From Asanoa sp. WMMD1127 (GTDB lineage: Bacteria; Actinomycetota; Actinomycetes; Mycobacteriales; Micromonosporaceae): a DNA stretch of 64,000 nt. Made by a program: the position numbers and the translations under genes. Position 1 is the stretch's first letter. Every line of letters begins with the position of its first letter. The notes under the pieces are model-generated. The model saw nothing but the letters and a program-made list of their open reading frames with translations. It made no database searches and had not been told where the DNA came from. Positions 9,157 to 16,991 of the stretch are shown one piece after another. The DNA is taken from NCBI RefSeq assembly GCF_029626225.1, contig NZ_JARUBP010000001.1, positions 620,001 to 684,000 on the forward strand. Reading direction: 5' to 3'.

Positions 9157-9572
9157 CAGCTCGCGACCGGGATGTGCAGCTCGGCCAGCAACGACCGCAC
9201 GCGCCGCTCGATCTCGTCGCGAACCGGGCGCACCTCGGCGACGCCCTTGCCGGCCGGGTCGTCGAGGTCCCAGTCGACGTAGCGCTTGCCCGGGAAGACC
9301 GGGCACGCGTCGCCGCAGCCCATGCTGACCACCACGTCCGCCGCCCGGACCGCCTCGTCGCTCCACCGGTGCGGGCGCTCGCCGCTGATGTCGATGCCAC
9401 GCTCCCGCATGGCCTCGACGGCGGCCGGGTTGACCTCGGCGGCCGGGGACGAGCCGCCCGACCAGCCGACGGCGCGGGCGCCCGCCAGCCGGCGGAAGAA
9501 GCCGAGCGCCATCTGGCTCCGGCCGGCGTTGTGCACGCACACGAACAGGACGGTAGGCAGGCCGGCGCTCAC
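9156..9572 (-). CDS. arsC: Thioredoxin-dependent arsenate reductase, LMW-PTP fold
   Basis: 138 aa. The phosphatase loop CVHNAGRSQ has C12 and R18 (CX5R), and the redox pair C86/C90 occurs in MGCGDACPVF, matching the S. aureus pI258-type enzyme, which uses thioredoxin. It reduces As(V) to As(III) in the cytoplasm. The GTG start overlaps the stop of the upstream fusion gene as GTGA, and its stop overlaps the aquaporin ATG. The frame is open further upstream, but homology begins at this GTG. Confidence 0.92.
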   Translation of the reverse strand: MSAGLPTVLFVCVHNAGRSQMALGFFRRLAGARAVGWSGGSSPAAEVNPAAVEAMRERGIDISGERPHRWSDEAVRAADVVVSMGCGDACPVFPGKRYVDWDLDDPAGKGVAEVRPVRDEIERRVRSLLAELHIPVAS

Positions 9573-10237
9573 GCGGACGCTCCAATGAGGACGGAGGACA
9601 GGCGGTCGACACGGTCGGCGATGACCGCGTAGGCACGTTCGAAGGCCGCGTCGGTGTCGTCGCGCGCGGGGTCGGGCACGGACCAGTGCACCCGAGCGGC
9701 CGGCAGTTGCTCGTGGGCGCTGTCGCACACCGAGACGACCAGGTCGTCCGGCCCGACCACGGCGGCCACGTGCAGCGGCCGGGCACCGGCCAGATCGAGG
9801 CCGTGTCGCCGCCCCACCGCGACCGCCCGCGGATGCACGGCCGCCGCGGGATCGGTGCCCGCCGACCTCACCGGCATCGGGGCGCGCGACGCCAGCAGGG
9901 CGGCCGCCAGTTGGGACCGGGCCGAATTGTGGGTGCACACGAAGACAACCCGGGAAGCCGCCAGGGACGGTGGCCGCAGCAGGCCGGAGAGAACGTCGGG
10001 CACGAGCCGCAGATAGCTCCGCCGGCGATCGCCCTCCGAACGGCGCCGCCGGATCAGGCCCGCCGCGTCCAGCACGCCCAGATGGTGCGCCACGAGGTTG
10101 GTCGGCTGGCCGAGGAGCCGCCCCAGCTCGCCGGGTGACGCGTCGCTGAGCGCGAGCCGGTCGACGATGGCGAGGCGGGCCGGGTCGGCCAGCGCCGCAT
10201 GCACCCGAGCCCGCCGCTCAACGGAATAATCGCTCAT
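9569..10237 (-). CDS. ArsR repressor fused to LMW phosphatase/arsenate-reductase domain
   Basis: 222 aa with an ArsR winged helix first (SDYSVERRARVHAALADPAR..., recognition helix QPTNLVAHHLGVLDAAGL) and a low-molecular-weight phosphatase fold second. The latter has the loop CTHNSARS (CX5R) and the acid loop VPDP. The ArsR part shows no CVC motif. It leads the operon that continues with arsC and aqpS. It may sense or reduce arsenate as well as repress. The inner ATG at 10237 is chosen because an ATG at 10249 falls inside the operator palindrome. Such fusions are known in actinobacteria, but their function is poorly defined. Confidence 0.85.
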   Translation of the reverse strand: MSDYSVERRARVHAALADPARLAIVDRLALSDASPGELGRLLGQPTNLVAHHLGVLDAAGLIRRRRSEGDRRRSYLRLVPDVLSGLLRPPSLAASRVVFVCTHNSARSQLAAALLASRAPMPVRSAGTDPAAAVHPRAVAVGRRHGLDLAGARPLHVAAVVGPDDLVVSVCDSAHEQLPAARVHWSVPDPARDDTDAAFERAYAVIADRVDRLSSVLIGASA

Positions 10238-10259
10238 TGCCTCAATCATCGTTGAGGCA
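10238..10259. promoter_or_regulatory. Palindromic operator at the start of the arsRC-arsC-aqpS operon
   Basis: A perfect inverted repeat TGCCTCAA-N6-TTGAGGCA directly before the chosen start codon of the ArsR-phosphatase fusion. It is a different sequence from the repeats at 7589-7642, so the two ars transcription units probably answer to different repressors. Autoregulation by the fusion protein is the simplest reading. Confidence 0.6.
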
Positions 10260-10275
10260 TCGCGACGAAGTCAAC

Positions 10276-10304
10276 GCCGGAGGGCGTCGGCGCCGCCCTC
10301 CGGC
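10276..10304 (-). terminator. Hairpin downstream of the ABC exporter operon
   Basis: A perfect 10-bp stem (GCCGGAGGGC / GCCCTCCGGC) with a 9-base loop and no U-tract, 8 bases past the stop of the ABC permease on the minus strand and before the ars operon promoter. It separates the two same-strand operons. Confidence 0.6.
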
Positions 10305-10312
10305 CCGGCGAA

Positions 10313-11098
10313 CTACTTCGCGTCGCTGTTGAACTTCGAGGTCGCCCAGACGTAGCCCAGCACCGCCAGACCCACGCACCACGCGACCGCCAGCCAGCCG
10401 TTGTGGCCGATCTCGCTGCCGAGCAGCAGGCCGCGCAGCGTTTCGATGGCCGGCGTGAACGGCTGGTACTCGGCGATCGGCTGGAACCAGCCCGGCATCG
10501 CGTCGATGGGGACGAACGCGCTCGACAGCAGCGGCAGCAGGATCAGCGGCATCGCGTTGTTGCTGGCCGCCTCGGCGGTCGGGCTGACCAGGCCCATGCC
10601 GACCGCGACCCAGGTCAGCGCCAGCGCGAACAGCGCCAGCAGGCCCAGCGCCCCGAGCCACTCGAGCGGGCCGGCCTCCGCCGATCGGAAGCCGATGGCC
10701 ACGGCGACCAGGCCCACCAGCACGACGCTCGCGACCGACTGCAGCACGCTGCCGACGACGTGCCCGACGAGCACCGAGCCGCGGTGGATCGCCATCGTGC
10801 GGAAGCGGGCGATGATGCCCTCCGACATGTCGTTGGAGACGGACACCGCGGTGCCGATCACGGTGCTGCCGATGGTCAGCAGCAGGAGACCTGGCACGAC
10901 GTACGCGATGTAGGCCGAGCGGCCGCCGCCCCCGATGCCCGCGCCGAGCGCGTCGCCGAGGATGTAGACGAAGAGCAGCAGCAGCATGACCGGCGTCAGC
11001 AACAGGTTCAGCGTCAAAGACGGATATCGGCGCGCGTGCAGGAGGTTGCGACGCAGCATGGTGGACGAGTCGCGCGCCGTCAGGGCGAGGGTGCTCAT
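10313..11098 (-). CDS. ABC-2 type exporter permease, DrrB-like
   Basis: 261 aa with six predicted membrane segments (LLLTPVMLLLLFVYILGDAL is the first). The ABC-2 signature lies in the TPAIETLRGLLLGSEIGHNGW region near the C-terminus. Its ATG overlaps the ATPase stop as ATGA, so the two form one exporter. DrrAB-type systems pump drugs, lipids or self-made antibiotics; the cargo is unknown. Confidence 0.9.
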   Translation of the reverse strand: MSTLALTARDSSTMLRRNLLHARRYPSLTLNLLLTPVMLLLLFVYILGDALGAGIGGGGRSAYIAYVVPGLLLLTIGSTVIGTAVSVSNDMSEGIIARFRTMAIHRGSVLVGHVVGSVLQSVASVVLVGLVAVAIGFRSAEAGPLEWLGALGLLALFALALTWVAVGMGLVSPTAEAASNNAMPLILLPLLSSAFVPIDAMPGWFQPIAEYQPFTPAIETLRGLLLGSEIGHNGWLAVAWCVGLAVLGYVWATSKFNSDAK

Positions 11099-12042
11099 CG
11101 GATGGCCTCCACGGGCTGGTTGGCGCCGGTCAGGGCGAAGAAGACGTCGTCGAGGTCGGGGGTGTGCACGGTGAGCTCGTCGGCCTCGATGCCGGCCGAG
11201 TCGAGGAAGCCGAGGATCGAGCGGAGCTCGCGCTGGCTGCCGTCGCTGGCGATCCGCAGCGCGAGCGACTCGTCGTCGCGGCCGGCGTCGGGCAGCGCCA
11301 GGGCGGCCGACTGGTAGGCGACCGGGTCGGTGAACCGCAACCGGACGTGCCCGCCGGGGATGAGCCGCTTGAGCTCGTCGGCGGTGCCCTCCGCGGCGAT
11401 CTTCCCGGCGTTGAGCACGGCGATCCGGTCGGCGAGCTCGTCGGCCTCCTCGAGATATTGGGTGGTGAGGAAGACGGTGGCGCCGTCGGCGACCAGGCCG
11501 CGGACGATCTGCCACATGTTGTGGCGGCTGCGGGGGTCGAGGCCGGTGGTGGGCTCGTCCAGGAAGATGATCCGCGGGTTGCCGACCAGCGTCATGGCGA
11601 GGTCCAGCCGGCGCTTCATCCCGCCGGAATAGGTCGAGGCCGGCTTGCGCGCCGCGTCGACCAGGTCGAAGCGCTCCAGCAGCTCGGCGGCGACCCGGCG
11701 GCCCTGGCGCTTGGACAGGTGGTGCAGGTCGGCCATGAGGAGCATGTTCTCCTCGCCGGTGATCAGGTTGTCGACGGCGGAGAACTGGCCTGTGACGCCG
11801 ATGGCGGCGCGGACCGCCTGCGGCTCGGTGGCCAGGTCGTGGCCGCCGACGCGGATCTCGCCGGAGCCGGGGTCGGCCGAGATCAGCGTGGAGAGGATCT
11901 TGACGGCGGTGGTCTTGCCGGCGCCGTTCGGGCCGAGCAAGGAGAAGATCGTTCCCTCGGGTACGGCGAGGTCGACTCCGGCGAGCACGACTTTGTCGCC
12001 GTACGACTTGCGTAGGCCGTACGCCGCGATGGCGTTTTTCAT
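11095..12042 (-). CDS. ABC exporter ATPase, DrrA-like
   Basis: 315 aa. Walker A is GPNGAGKTT, the signature is YSGGMKRRLDLA, Walker B is IIFLDEPTTGLDP, and TTQYLEEADELADRI is the H-loop region. The C-terminal ~80 residues form the DUF4162 tail common in DrrA-type ATPases. The ATG at 12042 (KNAIAAYGLRKSYG) is preceded by AAGAGG. It powers the coupled permease and lies 10 bases after the GNAT gene on the same strand, so the three are likely one operon. Confidence 0.92.
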   Translation of the reverse strand: MKNAIAAYGLRKSYGDKVVLAGVDLAVPEGTIFSLLGPNGAGKTTAVKILSTLISADPGSGEIRVGGHDLATEPQAVRAAIGVTGQFSAVDNLITGEENMLLMADLHHLSKRQGRRVAAELLERFDLVDAARKPASTYSGGMKRRLDLAMTLVGNPRIIFLDEPTTGLDPRSRHNMWQIVRGLVADGATVFLTTQYLEEADELADRIAVLNAGKIAAEGTADELKRLIPGGHVRLRFTDPVAYQSAALALPDAGRDDESLALRIASDGSQRELRSILGFLDSAGIEADELTVHTPDLDDVFFALTGANQPVEAIR

Positions 12043-12052
12043 GACAAACCTC

Positions 12053-12841
12053 TTAAGGCAGGACGAGCTCGTACCTGTTGGTACGGCCGAACGGGCGGAA
12101 GCCGAGGTGTTCGCGGACGGCGAGCAGGCGCGCGTCGTCCTCGGCGGTGACGGTTTCGATCTCGTTGACGTGCGGGTGGTGCGTGCGGAGGCGCTGGACG
12201 AGCGCGGCGTTGACCCAGCGGGCCAGGCGATGTCCGCGGTGGCCGGGCAGCACGGCCGGCCCGTACTGCCGGGCCCGAGGCGGGTCGGAGTCGCCGACGA
12301 CGGCCACCGCGAAGGCCGCCGGGCCACCCCCGCCGCCCGCCTCGGCGACGGTCAGCAGGGCGCTGCCCGGACTGCTCGGACGACGCAGCAGCTCGTCGAC
12401 CCCGGCCGCGGCGGAGAGGTCGCCGGTCCAGTGCGTCAGCCGGTAGCCGGCGTGCTCGGTGTCGACCAGCTCACCGAGCCACGCCCCGTGCACATCGCAG
12501 TAGGTCAGCAGGTCGTGGCGCCGGGATCCGGTGTGCCGGAAGCCGTGCCGCCGACAGAACGCCTCCCCCGGTGAGCCGGCGACCACGTCCGCGAGCAGGC
12601 GCGGCCCGGCGGCCTGCGCCCGGGCGGCGGCCAGGAGCTGGGAGCCGACCCCCCGTTGACGCCACGCCGGCTCCACGTGCAGGCTCAGCTCCAGGCCGCC
12701 CGACTCCAGGCGCGGCGGCGGATCCGGCCCCAGGGCGACCACCGGCCGCAGGCTCACCACTCCGGCCGACCCGTCCGGCACCATGGCCCGCCACCGCAGG
12801 GCCGCCGGATCGGCCACGATCTCGATCAGGGCTTCACTCAT
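12053..12841 (-). CDS. GNAT acetyltransferase with two GNAT-like domains
   Basis: 262 aa. The first domain carries the acetyl-CoA loop RQRGVGSQLL; the second has GHRGHRLARWVNAALVQRL and ends NRYELVLP. This tandem layout resembles mycothiol-synthase-like or Eis-unrelated GNAT pairs seen in actinobacteria. Substrate unknown. The ATG at 12841 is preferred; the frame is open to 12877. Just upstream of the DrrAB-like exporter and divergent from a LysR regulator, suggesting a resistance unit. Confidence 0.75.
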   Translation of the reverse strand: MSEALIEIVADPAALRWRAMVPDGSAGVVSLRPVVALGPDPPPRLESGGLELSLHVEPAWRQRGVGSQLLAAARAQAAGPRLLADVVAGSPGEAFCRRHGFRHTGSRRHDLLTYCDVHGAWLGELVDTEHAGYRLTHWTGDLSAAAGVDELLRRPSSPGSALLTVAEAGGGGGPAAFAVAVVGDSDPPRARQYGPAVLPGHRGHRLARWVNAALVQRLRTHHPHVNEIETVTAEDDARLLAVREHLGFRPFGRTNRYELVLP

Positions 12842-12867
12842 GGAGATCACCATCGCGGCGGCGGCCA

Positions 12868-12923
12868 CCAGGAACAACGCCAGATAACGAGCCGCCGCTT
12901 AAGCCACCGGTTATCGTTCCTGG
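12868..12923. promoter_or_regulatory. Nested inverted repeats in the GNAT/LysR divergent region
   Basis: Outer arms CCAGGAAC (12868-12875) and GTTCCTGG (12916-12923), and inner arms GATAAC (12883-12888) and GTTATC (12910-12915), are perfect complements. The right arms are contiguous and end 2 bases before the LysR start. TATCGT (12912-12917) could be a -10 hexamer giving a leaderless lysR mRNA. Likely the LysR protein's own binding region. Confidence 0.5.
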
Positions 12924-12925
12924 CC

Positions 12926-13864
12926 GTGGAGCTGCGCGACATCGAGATCTTCCTGACCCTGGCCGAAGAGCTGCATTTCGGGCGTACGGCCGAGCGCCTC
13001 CGGGTGTCCCAGGCGCGGGTCAGCCAGTCGATCAAGCAGCAGGAGCGCCGGATCGGCGGCGCGCTGTTCGAGCGGACCAGCCGCAGCGTGCGCCTCACTC
13101 CCCTGGGCGAGCGGCTGCGGAACCGGCTCACGGCGGGTTACGGCGAGATCATGGCGGGCATCGACGAGGCGGCCGCCTCCGCGCGCGGCCAGGTCGGCAC
13201 CCTGACGGTCGGCACCATGGACATCCAGCACCGCGAGATCGCGGCCGTCCTCGACCTGTTCCGCCAGCGGCACCCGCAGTGCGAGCTGCGGATGCGCGAG
13301 ATCCTCCCCTCCGACCCGTTCGGCCCACTGCGGGCCGGCCGCGTCGACATCGGGCTGCTCTGGCTCCCGGTCCGCGAGCCCGACCTGGTCGTGGGTCCCG
13401 AGGTGTTCTTCGAGCGGACGGTGCTGGCCGTCGCCACCGACCACCCGCTGGCAGGTCGGGAGCGGGCCGAGATGGAGGATCTCGGCGACCACCCGGTCGT
13501 CTACATCGACGGACCGATCCCCGACTACGTCTGGGAGTCGCACACCCCGTCGGTGACACCGGGCGGACGGCCGGTCCGGCGCGGGCTCGCTGTGACGACC
13601 GTCGAGGAGGCCTTCACCGCGATCGGTTCGGGCCGCGTCATCTCCCCCATCGGCGCGTTCACGGCCGCCGCCCGGCGCCGCGACGACGTCACCTTCCTGC
13701 CCATCACCGACGCGCCGACCATGCGGTACGCGCTGGTGTGGCGCAGCGCCGGCGAAACATCACTCGTACGCGCCTTCGTGCGGGCCGCCGAGGACGCGAC
13801 CGCCACCACCAGTGACCCGCATGCCTCCAAATTGGACGAGGTCGACGGGCCCGATCCCGAGTAG
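12926..13864 (+). CDS. LysR-family transcriptional regulator
   Basis: 312 aa. The N-terminal helix-turn-helix is classic (LRDIEIFLTLAEELHFGRTAERLRVSQARVSQSIKQ, in parts), and the LysR substrate-binding domain follows from ~90. Closest in feel to actinobacterial LysR proteins with LTVGTMD and ADHPLAG-type segments. The GTG start at 12926 is fixed by the start of homology. It is divergent from the GNAT/ABC operon, its probable target. The inducer is unknown. Confidence 0.9.
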   Translation: MELRDIEIFLTLAEELHFGRTAERLRVSQARVSQSIKQQERRIGGALFERTSRSVRLTPLGERLRNRLTAGYGEIMAGIDEAAASARGQVGTLTVGTMDIQHREIAAVLDLFRQRHPQCELRMREILPSDPFGPLRAGRVDIGLLWLPVREPDLVVGPEVFFERTVLAVATDHPLAGRERAEMEDLGDHPVVYIDGPIPDYVWESHTPSVTPGGRPVRRGLAVTTVEEAFTAIGSGRVISPIGAFTAAARRRDDVTFLPITDAPTMRYALVWRSAGETSLVRAFVRAAEDATATTSDPHASKLDEVDGPDPE

Positions 13865-13901
13865 CCTGAAACGGTCGCCGTCGGCAGCGCAGGAGGTGAG
13901 C

Positions 13902-14576
13902 ATGACCGACGAAGTCGTCCTCGACGCCACCGAGGGCGCTCTCGACGCGCACACCGCCGGCGACCTCGGCGAGGGTGTCACGCAGGCCATCGCCCTGGCC
14001 GATCTGACCCCGCACCGGCGGCTCCTGGTCGACCTCCGGCACCTGGAATCTCTGGCGGCCGCCGGCGCGCGGGCGTTGCGCGACGCCGCCGTGCGGTGTG
14101 CCGGCCACGGCGTCCAGTGCCACGTCGTCGCCCCAACCGGCCACGACTCCCGCCGGGTGCTCGACCGCCTCGACGTCGGCCCGCTGCTGCGGATCATCGA
14201 CGACGACCCGACGCTCGCCGACCCGACGGACACCGGCGCCTTCGACGAGAGCTATCTCGCCGTCGAGACCCACCGGTCCGACGGCATGATCCGGCTGGTC
14301 GCGTTCGGCGACATCGACATGGAGACCGCCGACGAGCTCGAGCGGGCCCTGCACGAGGCGGTGACCGCCGAGCCCGCCCGGCCCACCATCGTCGACCTGG
14401 CCGGCGTCGCCTTCCTCGACTCCACGGGCATCAGGGTGCTGGTCCAGGCCAAGGTGCGCGCCGAGGCGCGGGGCGTGTCGTTCGGCATCACCAACCCGCA
14501 GCCCAACGTCGCGCGGGTCCTCGAGATCACCGCCGTGCTCACCGCGCTCACCGCCCTCGACCACCAGAACGGTTAG
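13902..14576 (+). CDS. Double STAS-domain protein (anti-sigma factor antagonist type)
   Basis: 224 aa with two STAS domains. The C-terminal one (~125-224) has FLDSTGIRVL, where S174 is the position phosphorylated in SpoIIAA/RsbV. The N-terminal one (~1-110) keeps the fold pattern but reads HLESLAAAGARAL at the same place, with no DSxG, so it is probably not switchable in the normal way. AGGAGGTGAG precedes the ATG. No anti-sigma kinase lies next to it, so its partner must be elsewhere. Confidence 0.85.
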   Translation: MTDEVVLDATEGALDAHTAGDLGEGVTQAIALADLTPHRRLLVDLRHLESLAAAGARALRDAAVRCAGHGVQCHVVAPTGHDSRRVLDRLDVGPLLRIIDDDPTLADPTDTGAFDESYLAVETHRSDGMIRLVAFGDIDMETADELERALHEAVTAEPARPTIVDLAGVAFLDSTGIRVLVQAKVRAEARGVSFGITNPQPNVARVLEITAVLTALTALDHQNG

Positions 14577-14580
14577 CCAC

Positions 14581-14769
14581 CCGCCTCCCACCGTCGCGGC
14601 TCTGGCCACTGTGGACCCAACACCGCTGGTTCTGGCCGGCGAGACCGTCACTGCCCCAGCCGAACGCCGGGGCCGGGCCGCGCATCGGTCGATCCTGTTC
14701 GCGCCCGTCGTCGACGGCGACGTCCTGCCCGCCACACCGTGGTCCGCGTGGGCCACCGGGGCCGGCTGA
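14581..14769 (+). pseudogene. Remnant of a type-B carboxylesterase
   Basis: A short open stretch in frame 1 without a start codon, ending at TGA 14767-14769. Its translation includes FAPVVDGDVLPATPW, which matches the FGPVVDGDVLP segment found in the second half of type-B carboxylesterases, preceded by a plausible helix (PTVAALATVDPTPLVLAGE). Neither the catalytic GESAG motif nor the C-terminal third is present nearby. Best read as a decayed fragment between the STAS gene and a membrane-protein gene; chance resemblance is possible. Confidence 0.45.
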
Positions 14770-14806
14770 TTTAGCAGGACCACTCCTTCGCCGAATTGCG
14801 ACTAGC

Positions 14807-14837
14807 GCCAATAGGTTTGTGATGGAAACATATTGGC
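14807..14837. repeat. Inverted repeat ending at a start codon
   Basis: Perfect 7-base arms GCCAATA (14807-14813) and TATTGGC (14831-14837) with a 17-base spacer; the second arm touches the ATG at 14838. The AT-rich arms stand out in GC-rich DNA. Could be an operator, or a hairpin limiting ribosome access. Confidence 0.4.
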
Positions 14838-15575
14838 ATGACTACTGGAGTGGCGAGCGTCGGCAGCGACCCGAGCCGGCTGCTGGCTGACGCCCGCGCC
14901 CTCGCGCGCCGGGTCCGGGTCGCTCAACGGGTGACCTGGCTGCCGCTGCTCGTGCTGGCCGGGGTGACGCTCGGGTCGATCCCCGTCTACCTGGTCAGCC
15001 GCCCGGTCACCGGCAGCTGCCACGCCGTCGACGGCGGCGAGCTGTGCCGGATCTGGGAACCCGTGGCCGACACGTACTGGCTGGTCGCGACGGTCGCCGC
15101 CTACGCCGCGATCGCCCGCGGCTACCTCCGCGTCGTCTACGCCCGTGGGCTGGGCTCCCGGGTGCTGCCCTACATGGTCGCCGGCGGTGGGCTCGCGGTC
15201 GCGATGTTCGCCGCCGTCGCGTTCGGCGCGGGGGCGTGGATCGTCCGCGACCCGCAACAGCTGCTGGACCCGTCGCTCTTCGTCCGCGTGCTGTTCCGGC
15301 TGCTCACCCCGACCGGCGCGATCGGCCTGGCCCTGCTGGTGCTGGCCTGGCTCGAACGGCACGTGGCGCTGCTGCTGTTCGCGCTCGGCTACCTGGCGGT
15401 GGTGCTGGCGCCGGTCAGGTTCGGCTGGCTGGGCCACTGGGGCGGCGTGTGGGCCGACGGCCCACAGCTGGTCGTCAACGGCGCGGTGCTGCTGCTGGGC
15501 AGCGCCGCCTTCGCACTGGCACAGCGGTCACCCACCGCACGGACGGAAACCACTCAGCCCCGGGCGGCCGGATGA
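14838..15575 (+). CDS. Integral membrane protein of unknown function
   Basis: 245 aa, family not recognised. About six hydrophobic segments follow a 35-residue cytoplasmic N-terminus (first near residues 35-55, WLPLLVLAGVTLGSIPVYLV). An external loop carries two cysteines (SCHAVDGGELC, ~62-72) that could form a disulfide. There is no recognisable Shine-Dalgarno sequence before the ATG. Stands alone between a pseudogene fragment and the GerW-type gene. Confidence 0.7.
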   Translation: MTTGVASVGSDPSRLLADARALARRVRVAQRVTWLPLLVLAGVTLGSIPVYLVSRPVTGSCHAVDGGELCRIWEPVADTYWLVATVAAYAAIARGYLRVVYARGLGSRVLPYMVAGGGLAVAMFAAVAFGAGAWIVRDPQQLLDPSLFVRVLFRLLTPTGAIGLALLVLAWLERHVALLLFALGYLAVVLAPVRFGWLGHWGGVWADGPQLVVNGAVLLLGSAAFALAQRSPTARTETTQPRAAG

Positions 15576-15635
15576 CCCGCGGCTCGTGCGGGGCAAAGCC
15601 GTGCCCACCGAGGCGTGATCGACCAGACTGCTGGT

Positions 15636-15965
15636 GTGGACATCAACCAGATCCTGTCGACCGCGCGGGAGGCGCTGTCCGTGCGGCGGGTGTTCGGTGA
15701 TCCGGTCGAGCGCGACGGCGTCACCCTCGTTCCCGCCGCGATCGTGGTCGGCGGCCTCGGCGCCGGCGGCGGTGAACGCGACCAGCAGTCGGGCGCCGGC
15801 GGCGGGGCGGGCGGGTTCGCGGTGCCGGCCGGGGCCTACAGCATCGCCGGCGGGCGCGTCCGCTGGCATCCGGCCGTCAACGCCAACGCGATCGCGGTGG
15901 CGGCGGCCGCGGTCGCCATGACCTGGCTGGTCACCCGGTCCCGCGGCCGGCGGCGGTGGTCGTGA
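15636..15965 (+). CDS. GerW/YtfJ-family sporulation protein
   Basis: 109 aa. The core ALSVRRVFGDPVERDGVTLVPAA followed by a Gly-rich loop (GGLGAGGGERDQQSGAGGGAGGFAVPAG) is diagnostic of the YtfJ/GerW family, which in Bacillus acts in spore germination. This copy adds one hydrophobic segment (~85-102) and a basic tail, so it is probably membrane-anchored. The GTG at 15636 starts the conserved part. Its stop overlaps the next start as GTGA. Confidence 0.8.
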   Translation: MDINQILSTAREALSVRRVFGDPVERDGVTLVPAAIVVGGLGAGGGERDQQSGAGGGAGGFAVPAGAYSIAGGRVRWHPAVNANAIAVAAAAVAMTWLVTRSRGRRRWS

Positions 15966-16594
15966 GCGGCGAGAGCGCGACCGCGCGGCAGCGGCGGATC
16001 TGGGACAAGGCCGCGCCCAGCTACGACCGGCAGATCGCGGTCTTCGAGAAGATCTGGTTCGGCGGCGGGCGCCAGTGGCTGGGCGAGCGGGCCCGCGGCC
16101 GGGTTCTCGAGGTGGCCGTCGGCACCGGCGGGAACCTGCCCTACTACCCGGCCGACGTGACGCTCACCGGCATCGAGCTCAGCCCGGAGATGCTCGCCCG
16201 CGCCCGGCAGCGGGCCACCGACCTCGGCCGCGCGGCCGACCTCCGCGAGGGCGACGCGCAGGACCTGCCGTTCCCCGACGCGTCGTTCGACACGGTGGTC
16301 TGTGGGCTGGGCCTGTGCACGATCCCGGTCCCCCGCCGGGCGATCGGCGAGATGTGGCGGGTCCTCACGCCCGGCGGCCGCCTCCTGCTGCTCGACCACG
16401 TGGTCAGCACCTCGCGCCCGCTTTACGCGGCCCAATGGCTGGTCGAACGGCTCACCATCCGGTCGGCCGGCGAGCACCTCACCCGCCGCCAGCTACCCCT
16501 GGTCGAGGCGGCCGGCTTCGAGGTGGTCGAAACGGAGCGCCTCAAGGCCGGCACGGTCGAACGCGTCCACGCCGTCAAGCCCGCGCGGGAATGA
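15962..16594 (+). CDS. Class I SAM-dependent methyltransferase (UbiE/Methyltransf_11 type)
   Basis: 210 aa. The SAM loop VLEVAVGTGGNLPYY is at ~48-62, with GIELSPEML as motif II and FDTVVCGLGLCTIP as motif IV. Such enzymes methylate small molecules, often quinones or phospholipids; LPFPDASFD and LDHVVSTSRPLY resemble phosphatidylethanolamine/UbiE-type enzymes. The GTG at 15962 gives a 4-base overlap with the GerW-like gene, so the two are translated together. Convergent overlap with the next GNAT gene. Confidence 0.85.
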   Translation: MSGESATARQRRIWDKAAPSYDRQIAVFEKIWFGGGRQWLGERARGRVLEVAVGTGGNLPYYPADVTLTGIELSPEMLARARQRATDLGRAADLREGDAQDLPFPDASFDTVVCGLGLCTIPVPRRAIGEMWRVLTPGGRLLLLDHVVSTSRPLYAAQWLVERLTIRSAGEHLTRRQLPLVEAAGFEVVETERLKAGTVERVHAVKPARE

Positions 16595-16991
16595 CGAACG
16601 CCATGCCCACCGACTCCGGCGCCGTCTCCGCGAAGCCGAACTTCGCGTAGAGGTGGCGGGCGGCGCCGTCGGCGATGAGCGAGACGTACGCCGTGCCGGG
16701 CGCCACCTCCCGCAGCCGCTCCATGAGCGCGCCCATGATCGCCGCGCCCACGCCTCGGCGCTGGTGCTCGGGCAGCACGCACACATCGACGATCTGGAAG
16801 GCCGTGCCGCCGTCGCCGATGACGCGCCCCATGCCCACCGGCTCGTCGCCCGCGTAGGCGATCACCGCGTGCCAGCCGCCGGCCAGCCCCGCCGCCGCCG
16901 CTACTGTCGACTTCGGACTCAGGCCGGCGCCGGTCCGTAGCCGACGATAGAGCTCCACCGAGGGCGTTTCCGCCCGCACGACGTAGGTCAT
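16575..16991 (-). CDS. GNAT acetyltransferase
   Basis: 138 aa single GNAT domain. The acetyl-CoA loop is EHQRRGVGAAIM, followed by the C-terminal LYAKFGFAETAPESVGMAF segment. Substrate unknown. Its ATG overlaps the MFS stop (ATGA), so it is the second gene of an operon behind an EmrB-type exporter, which fits a drug-modifying or polyamine-type acetyltransferase. The operon is probably controlled by the divergent TetR protein. Confidence 0.88.
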   Translation of the reverse strand: MTYVVRAETPSVELYRRLRTGAGLSPKSTVAAAAGLAGGWHAVIAYAGDEPVGMGRVIGDGGTAFQIVDVCVLPEHQRRGVGAAIMGALMERLREVAPGTAYVSLIADGAARHLYAKFGFAETAPESVGMAFVIPARA

